Part shown: positions 22,986 through 36,750 of the stretch, one piece after another
How the letters are laid out: every line of letters starts with the position of its first letter
How positions within the stretch are numbered: position 1 is the first letter of the stretch
Assembly: GCA_010015655.1 (NCBI GenBank)
Contig: ML976748.1
Location: 1-64,000 of the forward strand
Length of the DNA stretch: 64,000 nt
Origin: Bimuria novae-zelandiae CBS 107.79
Lineage: Eukaryota; Ascomycota; Dothideomycetes; Pleosporales; Didymosphaeriaceae
Reading direction: 5' to 3'
Program-made: the position numbers and the translations under genes
Notes under the pieces: model-generated
Seen by the model: the letters and a program-made list of their open reading frames with translations, nothing else
Databases searched by the model: none
Told to the model about the DNA's origin: nothing

Positions 22986-25790
22986 GAATACTTCGAAGAT
23001 GGGACTCGCGGTGTACGATATGTATCATATCATGACCATTCGGGTGGGTGTAGATACAGATGTAGGATTTTTGAGAGAAGAACATACTTTTCGTGTCCGA
23101 AGCCACAGCGCCGTCTCAACGACGCGACCGATCTGGTGAAGATTGCGTGGATGGTCTTCGCGACATGGCATAGCTGGACGTTATCTGGACGTGCTTACTA
23201 GTCTCTCGGACAGATAGCCATCGGTCAGCACTTTGAACATCGCACTGTGGTTGGCATACGTCATGCAGTGTCCAAAATTCTGACAGCAACAAATACGGAT
23301 CTGGAAGTGGGGTGTCATTCGTCATGCAAGCGTGCCTTGGGGCAAGTGCAGAGCGCGGGGATCAGAACTTCAGGCTGGAGCCTAGCAGGTCCACGGACGC
23401 GCATACAATGAGAAACTATATATGAACTTCACTAGGGGCCCTTTAATCCCGTCGGAGAAGCACTTTGCGCTTTGCCGGTATTTGGTTTGATTGAACAATT
23501 AAACTAGTAAACGGCCGCATGGTCTTCTTTATTTTGAGGATCAGGCTATCGCTACCGCTCTCGTCGGAGAAGAGAGGTAGTAGCATACTTCACTTCACAA
23601 AGTAGCCAAGTGCCGAAGAGCATCTCGTCACCGGAGGAGTAGCATCAGGACGCTAGTGTCCCCAATTGACATTTGGGTCAAACATCACTCACGGACAATA
23701 ATGCTCTGGATTGTAGCACGGTCTAGGGAGGCGGCGACGCGGCATTCCAGCGGTTGCCCTGTCGATTGGCACAATACCTACGGCCTAGCAGAGGAATGTC
23801 GAAGGTGGTGTTTCAAGCTAGCTCGAGCTGAGCTGGTTGTCCGACGGATGCAACCATGGCGGAGAGTGTTGCGTCGCAAGCACCGCAGCGCGGAGCTAAT
23901 CAGACGGGATGGGTTGGCAAGGCTGGAGGTTGCGTGGTAGATCTAGACGGAAAGTATAGTTGCGAGAGAATATAAGGAGGAAATCAAATCAAGACTATGG
24001 GAAGATGGTTGGTGGTGTTGCACGAGACAATGCGAGCCGGACCGGTCAGACCCAACGGGCGGACAGGGCGAGGTAACTGGGTTGCCGTTGCACGTACTGC
24101 AGGAGACGACCGCTTCAACCTGTGATGCGCGCTGACACTCATTTATTTGGAAAGAGAGTGGGCGCAGGAGGCATCAGTGCTTCCAATAAGAGATGACTAT
24201 AGCCGAGTGCGAGGCATTTCGATAACGCCTGGTCTGTCTAGGGAGATGTATTAGCGATCAATCTGTGGCTTCATATGTTCTGACAATATCTATTATCTCG
24301 TGGGGCGGATCGCCGTATTGAGACCCGTCTGAAAGGTCAATGCTGCAGTCATATACACCAAGTAGGACTTGGCGCCGGTGGTTTAGGTTGGTATTCGCGT
24401 ATGTCCTGTATGGAAAGAGGCTCTCTATGGCCGGCCGCTATATTGTATATGAGCATGTGAACGTGGCTGAACTTTCGATAACATCGTGAGCTTGCTGCGG
24501 GCTTAGTACACCAGCTGTCTATTTCGTCGATACAACCTCTCAGTGTATGTACGCTCATGTACAAGGCTGTCTAGGACCCATCTCCGAAACAAATTCAGCC
24601 GGTCGGGGGACCTCGTACTTGGTTGCCAGACGACCGCGGGATGCAGATCGGGGCAGGCTAACAATCTCTTGCGAGGCGTGTGGCCGGTTGTGATATGCCG
24701 CCGTGTTACAAAGAAAGGACATGTCTGACCAGGGAAGGACGGAAGAGAAAAAATCATTCATGTGGAGCCGGAAGAAGCGGACTTGAAGAAAGAAAAGCGC
24801 TGGCAGGGATGTATGCCACGACTAAGCGAATCACAGCTGCAAGGTTTCTTGAACGGTGACACAAGGCGCAGAGCGATGGCCCACGAATGACCACGATGAT
24901 CGATAATTGCAGCGCGAAAATACCACAAACGTTTTCGCCGAGACTTGCATGGGTTGCGGCCATCCTCGTGTACCAAGAGGTCTTTGGAGGTTGGGCTCTG
25001 CTAGCAATTGGTTGGTTGCCACCTTATTTGTGCCCGCCAGTGAAACAATTCGCGCGTCTTTGAGCGATGGACCAGCGGCTGTATGCGGCATCTTGCCTTT
25101 GAAGATATCTGCCTGCACCACACAGGCGGCTGGTGGTGGTCGTAGAGTCAGCCGAAAGCGAAAAGTATCAGGCTATGCACACCGCGAAGGAAGCACGCGG
25201 GACCGAAGAGATCCAAGAAACTAGTGAAGAGATGGGAAGCGAATGGCGTTGAGGCTGCACAGCATTGCGAGAAGATTGCGGCGAGTCGATCAACAGAGGG
25301 CGGCGGCGAGACGGGGAAGCGAGCGTGTCTACGGTTCCGGCCTGGCATGTGCTACATGAATGGCTCATGCCGACCAAAAGCATGTTCGTGTCATGTCGCT
25401 CGCCATGAGAATTAGCTGCATCACATTGGTGCCTGCTCGCTCCGCGTAGAGTGCCTTACTGTGTTAGAAAGAGCCTTGCAGGGCAAAGCTGAAGGTGGTG
25501 TTGAGGGCAAGCGGTCCTTGTCAACGGTGCATTGACGGCTAGCTTCTTGTGGCGCAGGAGGAAGAGATCGCGGTCTCGTGAATGGATGCCGATTGTCAGA
25601 ATGCAGTTGCCGGTTCCGTCAGGCGTCAGCGAAACGTCGAGTAGGACAGCAAAGCTGTGCGTTCTGCGGAGGCGTCTCCAGCTCCTCCTCACCGACCCTA
25701 GGCGGTGCATTTCCATGATTCAGCGACGCGAAGACAAACGACAGACTCTCTGCTAGCTCCATATTGGCTCCAATTTCGGCCCCAGTCCAG

Positions 25791-25838
25791 TGTGTGTTGT
25801 GTGTGTGTTGTGTGTTGTGTGTTGTGTGTTGTGTGTTG
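25791..25838. repeat. TGTGTGT/TGTGTTG microsatellite
   Basis: Irregular TGTGTGTTG-type short tandem repeat over ~48 bp. Noncoding. Confidence 0.85.
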
Positions 25839-28800
25839 GCTGGACCAAGGAAAGAACTCCCTGCTTCGGACCTTCCATGCCCATGCCCATGCCCTAGTTA
25901 GTTCTCGTTTGCAGGATCACGGAGGCCGTCGTCACACAAGACAGTCCAGGCGGCAACAATCAAACCTTTCCCGCATTTCGTAGATTACATATGAAGGGCT
26001 AGGGTCATTTATGTAGCGCTATGTATATATTGTACTCGTGCGTGAGTTGCCAACCTCCGTGTCAATGTCAGTGCTCGGGATACAAATTACGGGCGCTTCG
26101 ACCAGTGCAATTGCATGCATGCTCGCCGATGGCGCCTGCAATCAAAGCCTGTCGCTGGTGGACAAACGTTGTCACGGATGCAACTGGTCGCGCTGACATG
26201 TTTCGCAGGTACAATGCACATGTACCCTTTCGATATCCACAAGCCGATCATTCAAACTGCGCAAATGCTTGCCAGGAGCAACCACGTAACACAGTCAGAT
26301 CCAACCGAGACGCCCAGATGGCTGCATCAGCATACGCAAAAAAGTAATGACACGATGCATAATAGCGATCTATAACCTTGTGCCTATCAAGTTTTCAGGG
26401 GGCACAGTACGTACATATAATTAGGAGTGTGATCCATCAAACCGGTGATGGATGCCTTAGACTCGGGCCGCCTACGGAGGCCATATCTAAAAGGGTGGCG
26501 TGATGTTGATTCGTCCGCCGGTCGTCTTACCTACTGCTTCGGGTGAAGCGGGGATAAGATCTTTGTAAAGGACGCAGAGGCTAAACTCAGCCAAGTGATG
26601 TTGAAGGACAGGACGTAGCCGAACGCATTCGCCACGCTCTCGTGTCTGTTGGAGCGTGAGTAGGGGTCTCAGCCTTGACAACTCTCAAACGACGTTCACG
26701 CCGAGCAGGGATCTGATATCGGTGCGCGTAAGCCGACGTTGCTTCGCGTATTCCTTTGACCGAACTTGGTAACTGTTCAACATTTTACCGCAACCGGGCC
26801 TCGTTTCTGTGCATCGCCAGCGTGATCCAAGAGTCATTCTATTCTATCGGCCTCGTGATTACGGGCGGCAGCAGTCGTGGGGCGGCAATGCAGAAACAAG
26901 TCGAAAGCCACAGAAATAGCCTCCACACACGCGTCTGTCGAACGACCCAGTCGCTACGGTGCCGCCGCATACGTACGGATGTCCTCATTCCGAGGTTTCC
27001 TGATAAGTTGGACGTGCACGGCGTTGACGGTTATTGAAAATAACGAGCCATAGCATCGTCGATAAATCTATAGTGGGATTTACGCGTAAACCCAAGCGCG
27101 GTACGTCTCAGCGTGGCGCGACCTTGGGGATACTAATAATGCTACCGTATGGAGCCTAGCAGACTTACACCAGCGACTCGCGCACTCCTAACAACCTGCG
27201 GGGCAACATGGACGTGCTGCCGAGTCTCCTCCGTATCACACCCTGGCTAGCATGTCCTCTCCACCATATTGGCGGTCTGACGGGATCGCTCTCCCAGCAA
27301 ATGTCTGCTGAACGAATGCACGGCTCTGAAGCCACATCACGATTGCTACACTCCTACCCACGGTCGTATCGCGATATCAGCTACCCTAGCGACGGGGCGG
27401 GCTAGCCTCCAGATGCCCATCTAAAATCGAAGCTAGATGCGTGCAAGACGAGACGGATCTAGTCGTATCTTGCTGAGCCATGTTTGTATCGTAGCGCTGT
27501 ATCGGGTTCGGTTCACCTGGGCGTGGGCAACTGCATCGAAGCGTTTGCGTGGACCCTGTGAGGTTCCATCGAGAGCGGTCAAAAGCAAGATCGGCTAGCC
27601 CGACAATACATAATCTTCATAGATCCGTGTTGGGATGCGCAAGGGGCACACCTCCGAGAGGTTTTGATAGTTGGATACATAAAGAGAAATTGATGATGAT
27701 AGGGATTACGTATGCGTTGAGTAGTACCACATGACACCAGCTGGACGGTTGCGCCTTCTCACCCCACTCACACAAAAAAATCGAACCGGCGCAGAGACAT
27801 TTGATAATCTTTGTCATCCGGTGCCCCTTGCACATTCAGGTGCATTACAGTACCCTCATCAGCCGTCACAGTTGCACGGTTAGCGTCTGAACGGAAGGGA
27901 GCATCCTCGCGGACCGCCAAGCGGAGTGCCAACTCGAAAAGCAATGTCAGCTCCGCGCGGTGTTGCTGGGTGAATTAAGGAGTGATTTGCAAACTGCGGG
28001 CGCCTGCACCACAGCGGTTGCAATCTACCCCTTGTGAGCGAAGGTGCGTTTGCAGCAGTCGTGTCGGCCTGCGATAACAACCAGGAGTGGAAACAGCCAG
28101 CGGCGAACCCCAGGCTGTTGACGCAGGTCGGAGGTGACGGTGTTGAGTGGGCGCGGGATCCATACAAATACGTCGACGCGTGTTGTGTGTTTCGCAGGGG
28201 CGTCGACGGTCCTGCGGTGCAGACTGCCTCAACTTGGAACGGCGCAATCTGGCCATTGTGCGAGCTGCGTCGGCTGTGCCATTCGCCGGAAAAGAGGCAC
28301 CGATGGATGCACTCGGCGACGGCGGGCGTTTTGATTGGGGGGCTCGCGCGACGCAGCGCAATTTGCAGACAGAGGATTCATCGATCAGCAGCTCGCTCGA
28401 AACTCAGCCTGCAAATCGTCGCGTTGGACAGGGTTCGGGCTCGGAATGAGATGATGGTTAAGGTAAGACGATATTATGGCCGCCGCGAGCCACGGCTGCT
28501 CGTATTGAATCTGATACCTTCTCCACCGCTCAGACGTTCGCTTTTTGCGCTCTGGCAAATCAAACACGGCATGGACGGAATGATGCACAGCATTCCTGCT
28601 TCACGGCCAAGGCTAGTCGATGGATGGGTGAGTGTGTGCTCGTCATTCTGACTTGGTGAAGGGCTTGGTCGTGCAGCAGGCCGGCCACAGGCAAGGAGCA
28701 GGACTGCCGACCCACACATGGATGATAGACGAAGCAACCGTGACGGGTGCGCTGTGAGTGTGAGCTGGCTGCGAGGCCGTCGACGCGCACGACGCTTCAC

Positions 28801-29150
28801 GCTCGCCGTGGGAGGCCCAATCAGCGGCGGGCGGCAGGCTGCTGAGGCGGAGGTTAGCGACGAGGCCGCGGCGGCACCAGGCTTGACACGCTTCGGGGCA
28901 GCACCGCAACAAGCCATCTACACGACATGACTGGGTGTGAACTATGAATGGAGCGGGTCAGATGGTGGTCGCCGGCGTGTGGATAATCAAATCCCATGAC
29001 GGCTCCGGCAACAGTATGATTCTCAGCAAACGGCCGCAACCACAGTCGCTGTGCCGCTGCAGTCGCACGCAAGCATGACTGCACGCAGGCCAATGGAGAG
29101 AGTTACATACGAACCCCGCGGAAGCGTCGGGCGGAGCTGGTTGCGTTTTG

Positions 29151-29171
29151 CACACACACACACACACACAC
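29151..29171. repeat. (CA)n microsatellite
   Basis: Uninterrupted CA dinucleotide repeat of about ten units in noncoding sequence, ~740 bp before the cyclin start. Confidence 0.9.
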
Positions 29172-29914
29172 CGGGCCCGCGCCATGCCACGGCCACTGAT
29201 CCATGATGCTGACGGGCGGAGGAGGAGGGAATCATGGGAGACAAAGCGCGCACAGGCGCTACTGTACCAGCAAAGGACACCGCCGGCGCAGGGGGGCGCC
29301 TTCCCTCATTCACCCACTCACGCCTGCCTGCCACCGCCCACCCCGGTCGCCCGGCCCGTGCGCGATGAAATCAGACTTTGGATCATCAGCCTCTACAGTC
29401 CATGCCTGGAACCACCCGCGCCTTGCCTTCACACGGAGTCGTGAATTATGTTTTAACAACGGCCCCAAGCCATGCCTGTCTGCGCAAGCAGCACGCGGGC
29501 CGGGGCAACAATCTCAAGCTAACGGCACAATCGCCAGCACCGCTCCCTGCCGCCTTGGGCTAGCCCTCATGCTGCCCTTCACGGCTTCCTTTATTGCCCC
29601 AAAGCACCTTCTTCGTCTCTAGCTACTGAACCTGCTCCTCCTCCCAAGCCGCCGACCTGGGCCGACAGCGTAATTTGCCGGCATACCGGGCAACAAATTC
29701 GAATCAACACTGACGATTTCCTTTGTTCCCTTGCTTTGCTCCTAGCTTCCTTTAGCACCACCACAACTTGTCCGGATGGGCCCGGTCGTGAAGTTACAAA
29801 CGCACTTCACTTATAATAGCACGCCTCCTCACATGCCCATCTCACCTTGAGCTTGGGCCCCGCACTCATCCTCACCGTACCGAGGACTGGAATCTCGCCG
29901 TCGCCGCCGCCCAC

Positions 29915-31835
29915 ATGCTCGAGCTACAGCTGCCGAATCCAATGCCTCACGCCGTTTCGCGGGAGCGTCCTTTCGACTTCTACACTCCCTCTCGCTCCTT
30001 CTCCAAGATGGACACCACCCGCCAGATACAGCTCCCCATACCGCAGTTGCACGCCAACTACGCTCTCGACACAATGAGAACCTCCCAGCGGCCGTCTATC
30101 ACTCCGTCTGCCGACTTCCCCGGCTCAGCAGTGAGGCTCGTATCTCTGCCGCCGACTCAAGGTGCTGGGCAAGAGTACGGATATCAGCTGCCTGCAATCG
30201 GCAACTCACGCACCGTAACCCCACAGAGTCCGACACAAAGACCGACTCAACAACCTGTGCAGAACATGCCGCCTCAACAGCCTGTCCAACAAGTTGCGCA
30301 GAGAAAGATCTCAGCTAACCTCAGGGTGCCGGCTACCATCAGTACGCCCCAGGAGGGTCTGCCACAGCTAGCTGCGGAAGTAAGTGGTCACCACGGCTCG
30401 CTGTGGAGCGTTTAGCTGACTGTGCCAGGTGACGTGCTTGTTCTGGTTTGAAAGCTCAATAGTCCTCAAGCAGGTCGTAGATGGCAGCTCACCAAAAATG
30501 TCCATTCAGCCTCTCTCGCCAGATGCCGTTCCGACGACCGGCTTCAGGAAGTGGGTGACCACAATCCTTACAACCACGCAGGTCGCACAGAACGTGATCC
30601 TCTTGGCACTTCTCTTCATATACCGGTTAAAGCTCACCAACCCAACTGTGAAAGGAAAACCAGGCAGCGAATATCGCCTTTTGACCGTGGCTCTGATGTT
30701 GGGCAACAAGTTTCTCGACGACAATACCTACACGAACAAGACTTGGGCCGAGGTTTCTGGAATCTCAGTACAAGAGGTGCACGTCATGGAGGTTGAATTT
30801 CTCAGCAATATGAGGTACAGCCTGTTCACCTCGAAAAAGAAGTGGGAAGAGTGGCACATCGTTCTGGGAAAATTCGGAACCTTTTTCGACCGGGCCTCGA
30901 AAGTACCCTCACCCAGCGCCATCAGCCCTGTCGCTGCCATGCACCCTCAGCTGACCCGGCCAAACTTTGCGCCCTCACCTCCTACGACTCAACAACCATC
31001 ACCCCCAATGCAAATGTTGTACTCGCCGTCTCACAGCCAGTTCTCCAACACCCCGCTTCTGCAACCGCAGGCTACGTCAACTGCTGTATCTCCGATTGGG
31101 CCTCTTCCAGATCTTGGTCCAATTCAACGCAAACGCAGCTCCGACTACACTGTGGAACCGCCGCTTAAGAGACAGGCCCATGGATTCGCTCCTGGTCCTT
31201 ACAGCAATGCTCCGCTAATTCCTACTTTGCAAGCGTCCGTCAATAGGTCGTTTGAGCCGCCTCCGTCCATGAACAGACTTCCCCCGCTAGACAGGTTGTC
31301 CATTCCGGCTCCACAATCCAATCCGCCCATGCAAATCAAGAACTGGTCGGAGCTTCCATTGCCCGCACCGGGAGGTCGTTCCATGGCCATGGTTTACCCT
31401 CCACCTGTCCAATGGCAGCAACCTGTCAGCACCCCCACTTCAACGGCTCCTCCTTCGATGTTCTCCGCGCAGACACTATCTACCGACCGGTCGCGCCAAG
31501 TCAGCCCGTTCCCGCCTTCCGCTGGCTCCTCACCAATAAGCGCCACATACCCTGTTGCAGGACAGCGGCAATTGTCTCCGTCGTTCTTCCTCAACCAACG
31601 CCAATCGCCATATCGCCCGGTTCGTGGTGTTCACACTTTGCTTGTGCCTCCACCTACAACATCGATGCACAATCCGGCCCGCAACATTGCGTACGAGCAA
31701 ATGCAATATCAACCACTTGGTCGCCCCATGGCTGAGCGTCGTGCCGGACCTCTTCCGTACATAGACCATGGTGCTTGGCCGGCTGTCAATCAGTTCAATC
31801 AGTTGCCTGTGCCACAACAGCCAGCCTTCCGTTGA
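29915..31835 (+). CDS. Pho85-type cyclin, Clg1-like
   Basis: Exons 29915-30379 and 30429-31835 around a 49-bp intron; 623 residues. The first ~155 residues are Pro/Gln/Ser-rich (TPQSPTQRPTQQPVQ), then comes a cyclin box of the PHO80/PCL type: TTQVAQNVILLALLFIYRL, ALMLGNKFLDDNTYTNKTWA and VHVMEVEFLSNMRYSLF. The rest is a long proline/serine-rich disordered tail. Such cyclins bind the CDK Pho85 (PhoA/PhoB in fungi) and direct it in nutrient, morphogenesis or cell-cycle control. The gene stands alone, with gene-empty DNA on both sides (~7 kb upstream, ~2.8 kb downstream), as is common for regulatory genes with long promoters. Confidence 0.9.
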
Positions 31836-34623
31836 GCATTTGACACCCCGCTGTGTACATATTCCCCGCTTACCGACCAGTCCATTGGACATTTGATCTT
31901 CTTTGTGTTTCTTCTATTTTTGTGTTTTTGCTGCGTTGAAGCGTTGCATTGCATTGGGTGGATCTCTTCCAAGCACGCTGGCCGTTTCAAGCCAGATTAT
32001 TTAGCATTTCACCTCTGCATTTTCAGGCGTTTTATGTCCAGCATCAGCGGGCTGGGGAACATTGGCATCAGTGCGATTATACCGGAGACTCGCACCTCCA
32101 CTATGCATGGGAATCTTAGGGGCTGCATCTTAGTAGATCAGATCATGCACTACCAAATCCGAACCATGGAAGGGGTTACGGATGGAACACAATGGAAATC
32201 ATTTTGAAAGCACAATCTCTACCCAACAATTGCAGTGAAATGGGCGAAAGGGCGGCTCTACCGCCGCCTGGTGCCATGGTTCTCGTTTGCTCGTGCGGCA
32301 GGTGGTGATGTGATGTTGTAAAGGTCACGCTGCTATTGGACGAAGCAATTTCTTAGTTGGAGCGCAAGCGAAGGACTCGCGTGCAGCTTCCGATTTCTTC
32401 TACCCCCGCTCAGCAAGTGTAGAAGAAGGTGCAGGGTCATGATCGCTTTTGGCGCGAGCGCTCGCTGGTGTTGGCGCTGAGCCGTTCGTTTTCCTTTGCG
32501 GTGCAGTGTGAACGCACCAAAATTCACGCGCAACTTAGAGTCAGGAGAATGATAATCAAATGGCACATCCGGAGGAAGCGAGTCCGGGCAGACGGGCTCG
32601 CTAGCTAGAGTAGCTGTACGAAGGCGTCAGCAAATGGCGCGTTTTTGTGGGCGCGAACGGGCGTTGTGAACGCGTTGGTTCGCGCTTGCAGGTTGGGCGC
32701 GTGTCATCAATCACACCAGCCGGCTAGGCCTAGGTTGCGCAGCCAGCCCAGCCAGCCGGTTTCTTTCTTTGACCATGTGCATTTAAAAGGAATCGATGGG
32801 GGGGGGTTTTTTTTCTTTGAGGAGTCCGCGGCGTGGGTTTCGTCCTCGGGGATAAGACTATGGATGGATGGCTGGCGAGTTAGATGAAAGGTATATATTG
32901 GGTATTGAGGGCGTGTGTTGGCGTTCGAAGCCGAGACTTTGTGCGAGGGCGTCATGAGTCGCGGAGGGGGAGGCGCGAATGCACGCTTGTGAGGAGCGGC
33001 ATTCGTTGAAAGGGCCAGCCAGACCAGCCAGTCGAGATGGCAACGCAAACGAACACGAGGCCGGGCGGATACGCGGAGGCAACGGTCTCTCGCTCAGGGG
33101 AGAGAGGGGAGGGGAGCCACCGCATTTGTCACGACGATGGTCCTCATCTCCGGGCCGGGATGTTGGGGTTGAGCGAGCTTTCTGCTAGTGGAACTTCGTA
33201 CGAGGGTTGAGGACGGCAACCGAGGTTCGTGCATGCGGCGTTCGGTTGAGCACGTCGTTTGTGAGATGCGCCTAGGCTAGGCTGTGCATTAGGCGCAGAC
33301 GGAGTGTGTGTACGGTATACTTGCTTTGGTAGTACGGGTCGTGTTTTAACCAGACGATCATTCAGTGCGGATGGTTATGGAGCGCGGTAACGGGGGTGCT
33401 GTGGCACTATTCATCCACTATTGATTTGTGCCAAGCGAGCGTATTCTGGGAACCTTCTGAGGTCTTGCTGATGGTGATGTCAGGGTAGCTGAAGCGTTTC
33501 GGGAATGTGCAGAGGCGGTCGCAATCTCGTTGTGTGCAATGGGTCGCGTTGCGTTTGTAATCCTCTTCGTTGCTCACAATTACCGATGATGGCTAGTTCG
33601 GGTCTAGTCCGGATCGTCTGTACTCCCTTGGACGCCATAGGAACAAGCGATGGAGTGTCGGTGTGGCGCTCGCGTGGTTGTTATTGTGGGTTGCTGCAAG
33701 GTGCTTCGAGAAGGAAAGAACTGTCTTATCTACGCGAACACGAACGTAGAAGGAAATAAGGGTGACGCGGCGGCGAGAACGATTAATTGTGCAGACTGTG
33801 CTAACGCGGACGGGACTGTACGAGCGTTTCGTTGAATCTTACTGTGCCTTTTCTGTTACGAGTCGGTTTAGTCTCACCCTGAATGTAGGTCTCTCTGTTA
33901 TGTTTATGAGTTATGATTTCACGTTAATAAGGACTACCTGCATTTCTATCAGGCTAACTGTTATAATGAGCCATCTGTAATGAAGAAAACCGTATCATTT
34001 CTTATTCAACGATCCACTGCTCCACTGCACTCACTGTGCTTGAGAACTACCATAGGTTCACTATAGAGTATCTGTGAATCTAAAAAGCGGTTCATTTCGG
34101 TATGTGACTACACTGCAACAGTATCGTTGTACACCATGCTTCAAGGGCGAGGCAACATGAATCCTGGCAAGTAAGACAGAAACCCAACTACTGGGACACA
34201 ACTTCTGTGGACGCCGGTGATGACGCATTCGCCCGTGTGCGTCTGTCGCGCGGCGATGTGACACATGCGCTGCTTCCAAGGTGACAATTGACCTGCAGGA
34301 CAGTGGGAGCTGCTCGTACCCGTGTCCACCGACAAAGCATAGTTAATGACTTGAAAGTGGAAAACTGCATTAGTGCACACTGCGTAAAGGACAGCCGCAT
34401 TCCGCAACGCTGAGCAAAAGACGGCCGTCGACAGAATGTTGTTTGTTACGGTGACAGAGTTTGCTATCTTCTAACTGAATAGCAAGCGGTCGATACCTAT
34501 GGTACTGGTACAAAGCGTATAGGGTGAACTTCATTCTACTTGTTTGATTCACACATACCATTACAGCTCCAGGAAGGAACTTTGACACAGCCAATATAAG
34601 CCGAGTCTGATACACATCACCCC
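31836..34623. other. Intergenic
   Basis: About 2.8 kb. The first few hundred bases are probably cyclin 3' UTR. Several open frames exist, none convincing. A run of 9 G followed by 8 T occurs near 32799-32816. No RNA gene seen. Confidence 0.4.
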
Positions 34624-35272
34624 ATGGCACCAGTTGCACGCAACGCAGACGGCAAAGTCGCCACCACCACCGCCTTCAAACGTCTCCCACGCCCTCAATA
34701 CACACCATCCGGCTTGCCTAACTACTGGATCTTCCGATGCCGCCACGTCCCCCTCAACCCTCCTTATGACATGGTCCTTGCCATCCACCCGTCGAGCCGA
34801 TTCCAAGCGTGTTCGGGCCCAGGCCAAATCTCACCAAACACGACCACCGCAGAAAAGGCTCTCGTAATACCCCCCTACCTTCCTCAATATGGGCATTAAT
34901 TCGAACACTGGGCGCCGCGACAGTGGGGCCGCAGCCTTCGCGCCGTGGACCTGGTCTACCGACGACGCGGATCTGGCTACCGCGCTGGAGGCTCTGTTCA
35001 GGGAGCTATGCTGTGTTCCCGTCTGTAGTGAGAAAGAGAAGGAGATGATTGGGGAAATGTGGTCTGAGCTTGTTGGCGATGTGATGAAGATGTTTGGACG
35101 AGATGCTCGGTCGATACGCAGTCAATCCAGTTTGCAGCTCGGTGACGGGAGCAAGTGCCACAATTTCCGCAAGGAGAACTACGACAGTTCGCTCAAGACG
35201 TGTGACGAGTGCCGGATGGCTTGGTACTGTTCTAAGGATTGCCAGAAAGCACACTGGATGAAGCACAAATGA
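34624..35272 (+). pseudogene. MYND-type zinc-finger gene, frameshifted and truncated
   Basis: Two adjoining frames read as one fungal protein. The first (from ATG 34624) begins MAPVARNADGKVATTTAF and contains NYWIFRCRHVPLNPPYD; it runs into a stop at 34897-34899. The second frame continues without a gap in meaning (INSNTGRRDSGAAAF, then TDDADLATALEALFREL). The switch point is the GGG run at 34891-34893, so a single extra base explains it. The C-terminus is a MYND finger: CDECRMAWYCSKDCQKAHWMKHK, but the first CxxC pair is reduced to one cysteine (KCHNF), and a TGA falls just before the expected last cysteine, which is still visible after it as VC. MYND fingers mediate protein contacts. The frameshift could also be a sequencing error; the finger defects argue for real decay. 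Confidence 0.6.
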
Positions 35273-36750
35273 GTTTGTCAGGCTATTCAGAGAAGCAGGG
35301 CTAGAGTAGCTGGGTAATCTGGACCTGTTGTGTGAGATATTCTGGGATCTGTCCAGCTTTTCGATGCGTACGTTTACCCAACACGAGGGTGCAACACCGA
35401 GCACCGACAGCTCGAGCTCTGGCCACTGAATTCAACTTGATGCTTGGATCCTCTAAAAAGTTCCAACAGAACACGAGTTTATGCATATCACCCTCCATCC
35501 AGAAGGTTCTTACCGATGAGCATCGCAATGAGTGATTAAAGAGGTTGGACCGGTGGACCTGGCAGCATCCGATATTGGAAATTTGGGTTTCTGTACGCAC
35601 AGGACTACACGGAAAATCCTTCACGTACCTATAGTAGCTAATATATTGGAATGAGAACCACTGAGCTTCATGCCCCACTTGAAGTAATGGAAGTGTGATG
35701 GCGCGTGGATGACCGGGCTCAATGCGCCAGCATGAGACAAACTGGCCACCTTGGACAGGCCTGATCTCCAATGTTTTCTCGAGTCATGGTATAAGTAACA
35801 TATTTAAAGCAGGGAGGATGTGAAAAGTATTATCGGTGACAAGCAAAGGCTCACTATTCAGCAGTTTGAAGCCTCTGTTGCGAAGCGTCCGCTGACCTGT
35901 CTGCGTTATAAATCAGCGTTTGCGGAGGGAACAGCTTGATGACGAGGGTAAGAGAGTCGTTTATAAAGTATGAAAGTGAATCTATAGAAGTGATTGTGTG
36001 GAAGTCACTTCCGTTGCTGGGCACTGGACGCTCTTTCCCTCGTGCATACTCGAGGCCTAGCCGATATGGTACCTCTTAGAAGACGCCTCGGAGGAACTTG
36101 TCCATGAAGCATAGAAGATATCTGGAACTAAAACCTAGTCGTAAGGTGTCTTGGCCTCCATTTCCTGCATAACAACCGAACTTGGGTCCCTGAAGTTGTT
36201 GTTACATGTACGTGTGGCCTAGTGCATCAATATATCTTCTGGCCGATGAAACCTCGTCCACGATGGCAAATCGCTTATATACATAGTTCCAGATCAAGAG
36301 TAATATAGATCCTAAAGACCTCTACTGTAGCGCTGTATAGGATTCCATAGGCACATAGATGCAACCCTTTCGTATTACAGAGTTCTTTCACATTAAATCT
36401 GCCCGCTTTCACTGTGGCTTTACCTTCCATATCGAGATTCACACAGGAGCAGCGAATATAAAGGCCCCGTGCCGTAATCCTACCGTTTCCAGTAAGTTTA
36501 CCACAACAACGAGAGACTCCATACCCACGCACTCTCACCATTATAGTAAACGAAATACTACTCACAGGATCCAGCAAACGCGCCCTCGCTTTGTAGATAT
36601 ATTTAATGTAGCGACCAAAACAGTGGATACACCAGCCTTGAACGCAGACTCTTGTGACACTAAACCAAACACTCGGAGTCCATCCATTCGTTAGCACGTC
36701 GCTCCAGCAAACGTATGAGCCTCACACTAACCCGCTTATATAGATCGAAG
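35273..36750. other. Intergenic, possible decayed 3' part of the MYND gene
   Basis: About 1.5 kb. The first ~250 bp may be former coding sequence of the MYND gene. Nothing else recognised. Confidence 0.35.

Larger units (their letters stand above)
22986..29914. other. Long gene-empty stretch upstream of the cyclin gene
   Basis: Nearly 7 kb of normal GC content in which I found no gene on either strand. Open frames reach 205 codons (28034-28651, plus) but have arginine-rich, low-complexity composition and no domains, so I treat them as chance. Contains a TG-rich microsatellite (25791-25838), three CATGCC units near 25877 and a CA repeat (29151-29171). No tRNA pattern seen. Could hold a long regulatory region, long noncoding transcripts or decayed genes. 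Confidence 0.45.

Noticed and set aside
28034..28651. 205-codon plus-strand open frame
   Set aside because: Arg/Ser/Ala-rich composition, overlapping equally long frames on other strands, no domain; typical of GC-rich noncoding DNA.
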